From positions 806,001-870,000 of the forward strand of contig CAVVUB010000008.1 of NCBI GenBank assembly GCA_963751335.1: a DNA stretch of 64,000 bases, in the 5' to 3' direction. Shown in pieces: positions 62,101 to 64,000 of this stretch. How positions within the stretch are numbered: the stretch's first letter is position 1; each line of letters starts with the position of its first letter. The position numbers were made by a program, and so were the translations under genes. The notes under the pieces were generated by a model, which searched no databases, was not told the origin of the DNA, and was given only the letters and a program-made list of their open reading frames with translations. This DNA is from Bog-473 sp963751335 (GTDB lineage: Bacteria > Actinomycetota > Acidimicrobiia > Acidimicrobiales > RAAP-2).

Positions 62101-62648
62101 GCCTTGACCGAGAGCAGGTCGAACTGGGTCTCGATGAGCAGCAGGTCGACCCCGCCCTCGAGCAAGCCGAGAGCTTGTTCCTCGTAGGCGTCGCGGAACT
62201 CGGCGTAGGGGATCTGACCGAGCGTGGGGAACTTGGTGCCCGGGCCCATGGAGCCGGCGACCCAGCGCGGGCGCTCGGGCGTCGAGAACTCGTCGCGCAC
62301 GGCACAGGCCAGCTCGGCCGCGGTCCGGGTCAGCTCGCGGGCCCGCTCGGCCAATCCGTACTCGGCCAGGACGACCGAGGTCGACCCGAAGGTGTCGGTC
62401 TCGACCACGTCACAGCCCACCTCGTAGAAGGAGCGGTGCACCTGGGCCACGAGGTCCGGACGCGTGTCGACCAGCACCTCGTTGCAACCCTCGAGCTCGG
62501 GCCCGCCGAAGTCCTCGGCCTCCAGGCCGAGGATCTGGAGGTTCGTGCCCATGGCGCCGTCGAACACCACCACGCGGTCGCGCAGGGCTCGGAGGTACTC
62601 GGAGGCGGCCGGATCGAGCCGGCCCAGGAGCTCGGGCGAAGCGGACAT
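59145..62648 (-). CDS. metH: Methionine synthase, cobalamin-dependent
   Basis: 1167 residues from ATG 62648. Four modules in order: homocysteine barrel (VVFDGAMGTNLQ near 26, zinc cysteines in GLNCATGP and IGGCCGTTPAH), folate/pterin barrel (VGERTNANGSKAFREAML near 355), cap plus cobalamin domain (VLATVKGDVHDIGKNLVDIIL near 727 with the B12-binding His), and the reactivation domain (GRYSWGYPACPDLSDNAK near 1110). Length is a little under E. coli MetH (1227). The gene is divergent from a cobalamin adenosyltransferase; the 62-bp gap is too short for a B12 riboswitch. Confidence 0.96.
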   Translation of the reverse strand: MSASPELLGRLDPAASEYLRALRDRVVVFDGAMGTNLQILGLEAEDFGGPELEGCNEVLVDTRPDLVAQVHRSFYEVGCDVVETDTFGSTSVVLAEYGLAERARELTRTAAELACAVRDEFSTPERPRWVAGSMGPGTKFPTLGQIPYAEFRDAYEEQALGLLEGGVDLLLIETQFDLLSVKAAINGARRAMVALGRVVPLQTQVTIELTGRMLPGTEVGAALTVLDAMQVDVVGLNCATGPVEMSEALRHLSGASRVPIACIPNAGLPSVVDGKMHYDLTPDGLAEHLHRFVTEFGVTAIGGCCGTTPAHLAAVVERCATAVPAARTPVHEPAAASIYTSVPFKQDTSFLVVGERTNANGSKAFREAMLAGDWDSCVAMARDQVREGSHLIDVCVDYTGADGVADMNEVASRFCTQSSVPLMVDSTEGPVVRAALEWLGGRPILNSVNLEEGDEPGTRLDTFLRLAREFGAAVVCTCIDEEGQARSADWKLRAARNIATIAVERYGLEPEDLLFDPLALPLSTGMEESRRDGIETIEGIRAIKAELPGVSTILGLSNVSFGLNPAARQVLNSVFLHECVEAGLDSAIVHASKILPLARIEERAKEICLDLVYDRRSDDYDPLQELLALFEGVKVNTGPPDEHLDWPVDRRLSQRIIDGNRNGLEDDLTEALEGGTAALAIVNDILLEGMKVVGERFASGEMQLPFVLQSAETMKAAVAFLEPHMEKSDQGGKGTVVLATVKGDVHDIGKNLVDIILTNNGYEVVNLGIKVGINEMVSAAQEHRADAIGMSGLLVKSTLIMRENLVELNDRSLSDMPVILGGAALTRTYVERDLREIYEGRLFYGRDAFEGLRTMDRLVELKRSGEDDPIFGREISERNVPRRFQDTDDAPVEGQPARSAVATDNRLFTPPFVGSRIAVGIAIDEVTEYLNLTALFRNQWGFRPEDGESDPEFKERVKATLREQLAKAREADLLVPQVAYGHFAANAEGNDLVIWKDDSRTAEWMRFTFPRQRKEPWLCISDFFRPAGSSDEDFASFMLCTIGSRASEEAARLFAENEYQSYLFLHGLSVEMAEATAECWHRRIREELGFAAEDGPTLTGLFRQQYRGGRYSWGYPACPDLSDNAKVVELLGGERIGVTVSEGFQLHPEQTTDAIICHHPEAKYFVA

Positions 62649-62710
62649 TAGCCACACATCCTACCGGCGCCCCCCGGTGCGGCCCGACAGGACCGGTAGC
62701 ATCCGGCCTG

Positions 62711-63259
62711 GTGAAGCCCAGGATCTACACCAAGACGGGGGACGGGGGGACGACCGGTCTGCTCTACGGCGGTCGCGTGCCCAAGGACTCGTGGCGGATC
62801 GAGCTCAACGGCACCATCGACGAGGCCCAGTCCGCCATCGGCCTGGCCCGGGCCGAGACCGCCCCGGGCTCCGAGGCGCACGGCCTCCTGACCGCGTTGG
62901 CCCGCGACCTCTACGTGGTGATGGCCGAGGTGGCCACCGCCCCGGAGAACCGGACCAAGTTGAAGGCGGGGTCGAGCCTGGTCACCGAGGACATGGTGAC
63001 CGCGCTCGAGGTCAGGATCGACGACCTGCTCGAGCGCTTCGAGATGCCGGCCGACTTCACCGTTCCGGGCGAGAACCGGCTCGCCGCGGCGCTGGACCTG
63101 GCCCGGGCCGTCGTGCGCCGGGCCGAGCGCCTCGCCGTCTCCGAGCCGACCGAGGGGTCCTTCGTGATCGCCTACCTCAACCGGCTCTCGGATCTGCTCT
63201 GGGCCATGGCGCGCTGGCTGGAGGGGCCCGAGCACAGGCTGTCGAAGCGCCAGGACTGA
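62711..63259 (+). CDS. ATP:cob(I)alamin adenosyltransferase, PduO type
   Basis: 182 residues from GTG 62711. Forms adenosylcobalamin. IYTKTGDGGTTGLLYGGR near 5-22 binds ATP, ELNGTIDEAQSAIGLARAE near 33-51 and NRLAAALDLARAVVRRAERLA with IAYLNRLSDLLWAMARW near 155-171 are the PduO-family helices. Adenosylcobalamin is needed by mutases such as methylmalonyl-CoA and ethylmalonyl-CoA mutase, none of which is in the window. Divergent from metH, the methylcobalamin user. Confidence 0.93.
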   Translation: MKPRIYTKTGDGGTTGLLYGGRVPKDSWRIELNGTIDEAQSAIGLARAETAPGSEAHGLLTALARDLYVVMAEVATAPENRTKLKAGSSLVTEDMVTALEVRIDDLLERFEMPADFTVPGENRLAAALDLARAVVRRAERLAVSEPTEGSFVIAYLNRLSDLLWAMARWLEGPEHRLSKRQD

Positions 63260-63300
63260 TTCCCGTCCACGTCGATCCGGTGATGTGGGCGGCCGGTCGC

Positions 63301-63909
63301 TCACCAGCGCCCGCGATGCAGGCGCTCGGCCCGGGGCGGACGGGGTCGATCGAGCGAGTCGGACCGGTGATCGGCGGCATCGGGCCGCCCGAGCGCGACC
63401 GCGCAGTAGAGGCGCCACGGCGTCGGAACCGCGAGCCGCTCCGCCAGCGTCTCGGCCCCCCGGAACGCCCCGAGGATGCAGGCGCCGAGTCCGGCATCGA
63501 CCGCGGCGAGCAGGATCGCCATCACGCCCATAGCGGCGTCGCCGTACCAGTACGGGACCGGCCAGGCCTCAGGACCGGCACCCAACCCCGACGCCTCCTT
63601 GTCCGACTCGCCGTAGCGGGCCACGTACGCATCGGGGGAGGTGTAGGCCAACAGGACGACCGGCGCCCGGCGGAGGCCCTCTGACCACTCGGGGTGGGCC
63701 GACCGCCAGTGCTCGTCCGTGGTGGCGTCGAAGTAGAGGGCGGTCTGCGCGGCGCCTTCGAGAACGACCCAGGCCGTGCCGGCCGTATTGCCCGCGGTGG
63801 GCGAGCGCAGGGCGGCGTCGACCAGGTTGTCCACGAGCGCCGGATCGAGTGGATCGGGTCTGAAGCTGCGGACCATGGCCCGCCGCCGGATGGCCTCGTG
63901 GAGCTCCAT
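63301..63909 (-). CDS. Nitroreductase family protein
   Basis: 202 residues. FMN-binding fold: AIRRRAMVRSFRPDPLDPALVDNLVDAALRSPTAGNTAGT near 6-45 and the C-terminal GDAAMGVMAILLAAVDAGLGACILGAF near 123-149. NAD(P)H-dependent reduction of nitro or quinone compounds is the broad family role; F420-independent. The end is Arg/Pro-rich. Convergent with the adenosyltransferase gene. From 63910 to the window edge only its upstream region is visible and no further gene is seen. Confidence 0.85.
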   Translation of the reverse strand: MELHEAIRRRAMVRSFRPDPLDPALVDNLVDAALRSPTAGNTAGTAWVVLEGAAQTALYFDATTDEHWRSAHPEWSEGLRRAPVVLLAYTSPDAYVARYGESDKEASGLGAGPEAWPVPYWYGDAAMGVMAILLAAVDAGLGACILGAFRGAETLAERLAVPTPWRLYCAVALGRPDAADHRSDSLDRPRPPRAERLHRGRW

Positions 63910-64000
63910 GGGCGGGCAGTCTCCCCGCCATGGTGGGCCGGCCGCCAGGCCGGGAATGTTGACCTCGCTGGTAGTGTTTAAGGGTTCGTGTCGGCGAATT

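Noticed and set aside
59082..62651. Long plus-strand open frame of about 1189 codons opposite metH
   Set aside because: Antisense shadow: the composition (His, Gly, Arg, Val-rich, no domain) is typical of the complement of GC-rich coding DNA, while the minus frame has every MetH module.
62649..62710. Cobalamin riboswitch upstream of metH or the adenosyltransferase
   Set aside because: The divergent gap is only 62 bp, far shorter than a B12 riboswitch, and no B12-box-like sequence is present.

Overview
The window is a 64 kb piece of a very GC-rich (roughly 70 percent), gene-dense chromosome with many GTG starts, stop/start overlaps of the ATGA kind and a mycolic-acid-independent actinobacterial gene set. 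The mix of KstR-like operators, a SUF iron-sulfur system, homodimeric AceE, B12-dependent MetH and several acyl-CoA dehydrogenases fits an uncultured actinomycete, most likely of the class Acidimicrobiia; that placement is inference from gene content, not from a marker gene. I see no rRNA, tRNA, CRISPR array, prophage, integrase or transposase. It reads as a core metabolic region with many small operons.

Layout. 1-2.6 kb: tail of a GNAT acetyltransferase, then an ABC exporter ATPase and permease, both broken by frameshifts. 2.6-9.9 kb: branched-chain amino-acid genes: leuCD with greA and a GNAT gene on the minus strand, and divergently leuB-ilvE-cimA behind a leader with two hairpins, the second a terminator. 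9.9-20.7 kb: hydrolases and acyl-CoA metabolism (acyl-CoA dehydrogenase, thiolase, crotonase, thioesterase, acyl-CoA ligase, SDR) with two perfect matches to the KstR operator pattern. 21-24 kb: a degenerate Lgt homologue, an NlpC/P60 wall hydrolase, dienelactone hydrolase. 24-28.5 kb: a malyl-CoA lyase-like protein, a methylsuccinyl-CoA dehydrogenase-like flavoprotein and a MaoC hydratase, suggesting part of the ethylmalonyl-CoA pathway. 28.5-34.4 kb: MutY, hydrolases, a flavin reductase, a sugar epimerase, a two-TM protein and a small HTH/Clp-N regulator pair. 34.4-36.6 kb: a frameshifted S9 oligopeptidase.

36.7-45.9 kb is the SUF region: sufB, a small four-cysteine protein, sufD, a Rieske ferredoxin and sufC on the plus strand; an LCP-family protein; then a second sufC with sufS and sufU on the minus strand. 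46-51 kb holds a metallo-hydrolase, acyl-CoA dehydrogenase, thiE, a DNA glycosylase, an Rrf2 regulator and small proteins. 51-59 kb holds the pyruvate dehydrogenase complex (aceE; lpdA and E2) and a single reading frame that joins LipB to LipA, so lipoate synthesis sits with its main client. 59-64 kb holds metH, a PduO adenosyltransferase and a nitroreductase.

The genes link up functionally: SUF supplies clusters to LeuC, LipA and MutY; LipB-LipA lipoylates the E2; the PduO enzyme and MetH share cobalamin, which the mutases of an ethylmalonyl-CoA pathway would also need. Seven loci carry about twelve frame shifts, and nearly all of them resolve as one extra base, several in C or G runs. This looks like residual sequencing error rather than gene decay, so broken genes here are called as probably functional.
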